Origin: Methylococcaceae bacterium
GTDB lineage: Bacteria > Pseudomonadota > Gammaproteobacteria > Methylococcales > Methylomonadaceae
Assembly (NCBI GenBank): GCA_021647145.1
Contig: JAKIVF010000096.1
Span: forward strand, 1 to 13,944
DNA length: 13,944 nt
Direction of reading: 5' to 3'
This document shows, one piece after another, positions 13,800 through 13,944 of the stretch. The position numbers and the translations under genes are program-made. The notes below the pieces were generated by a model. It did no database searches and was not told the origin of the DNA. It saw nothing but the letters and a program-made list of their open reading frames with translations. Within the stretch, counting starts at the first letter, position 1. Every line of letters begins with the position of its first letter.

Positions 13800-13944
13800 A
13801 TGTCCTGGAATGAGCCCGGTGGCGGTAAAAAAGACCCTTGGAGTGGTCGTAAAGATGAGAATGGTCCCCCTGATTTAGACGAAGTACTTCGTTCATTTCA
13901 AGAAAAAATAGGAGGTATCTTTGGTGGTAGCTCCGGGGGCGGAA
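13800..13944 (+). CDS. hflK: HflK, membrane protease modulator, N-terminal part (partial)
   Basis: HflK with HflC forms a SPFH-type complex in the inner membrane that surrounds and modulates the FtsH protease. Only 48 codons are present. They start MSWNEPGGGKKDPWSG and continue with DLDEVLRSFQEKIGGIFGG, the Gly/Pro/Asp-rich cytoplasmic N-terminus typical of HflK, and the chain is cut before the membrane segment. GGAG lies about 9 bases before the ATG. The position after hfq-hflX is the standard gammaproteobacterial place for the gene. Confidence 0.93.
   Translation, partial: MSWNEPGGGKKDPWSGRKDENGPPDLDEVLRSFQEKIGGIFGGSSGGG

Overview
The window looks like chromosomal DNA from an AT-rich gammaproteobacterium. 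The strongest evidence is the right half, where mutL-miaA-hfq-hflX-hflK follow one another on the + strand in the classical gammaproteobacterial order. They are preceded by pabB, an amino-acid kinase of the MfnE-like type and a DUF2959 protein. 4-Aminobenzoate (the PabB product line) is a precursor of both folate and tetrahydromethanopterin, and MfnE belongs to methanofuran synthesis. The pair is therefore compatible with a methylotroph or methanotroph such as Methylococcales, but that placement is inference.

The left half (1-6200) is accessory in character. It starts with the 5' part of a minus-strand secreted protein that runs off the window inside a (Pro-Asp)/(Pro-Ala) linker. A sparse 1.3 kb stretch follows, holding small palindromes and the decayed 3' end of a transposase gene on the minus strand. 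Next comes a compact + strand cassette: a GRDP-like protein, a 60-residue membrane peptide with a Gly/Cys tail, and a predicted exported protein. A small YfiM-like gene follows, and then a minus-strand methyl-accepting chemotaxis gene broken by a one-base frameshift.

Three copies of one miniature inverted-repeat element are scattered through 3477-6184. All share the tip CCTGATTACCCA, and each is bounded by a perfect 8-bp target duplication (AAGAATTA, AAGCTTTA, AACAAGTA). One copy is only a 32-bp perfect palindrome, one carries a REP-like inverted hairpin pair, and one lies 21 bp upstream of the broken chemoreceptor gene. I did not recognise this family, and no transposase that could move it is in the window. 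A separate 126-bp foldback structure fills part of the unusually wide hflX-hflK gap.

In the right half, pabB, the kinase, the DUF2959 gene, mutL and miaA are overlapping or nearly so and look like one transcription unit behind a TATAAT box. hfq has its own 149-bp upstream gap and is followed closely by hflX, which starts at TTG. hflK begins after a further 360 bp and is cut by the window end.
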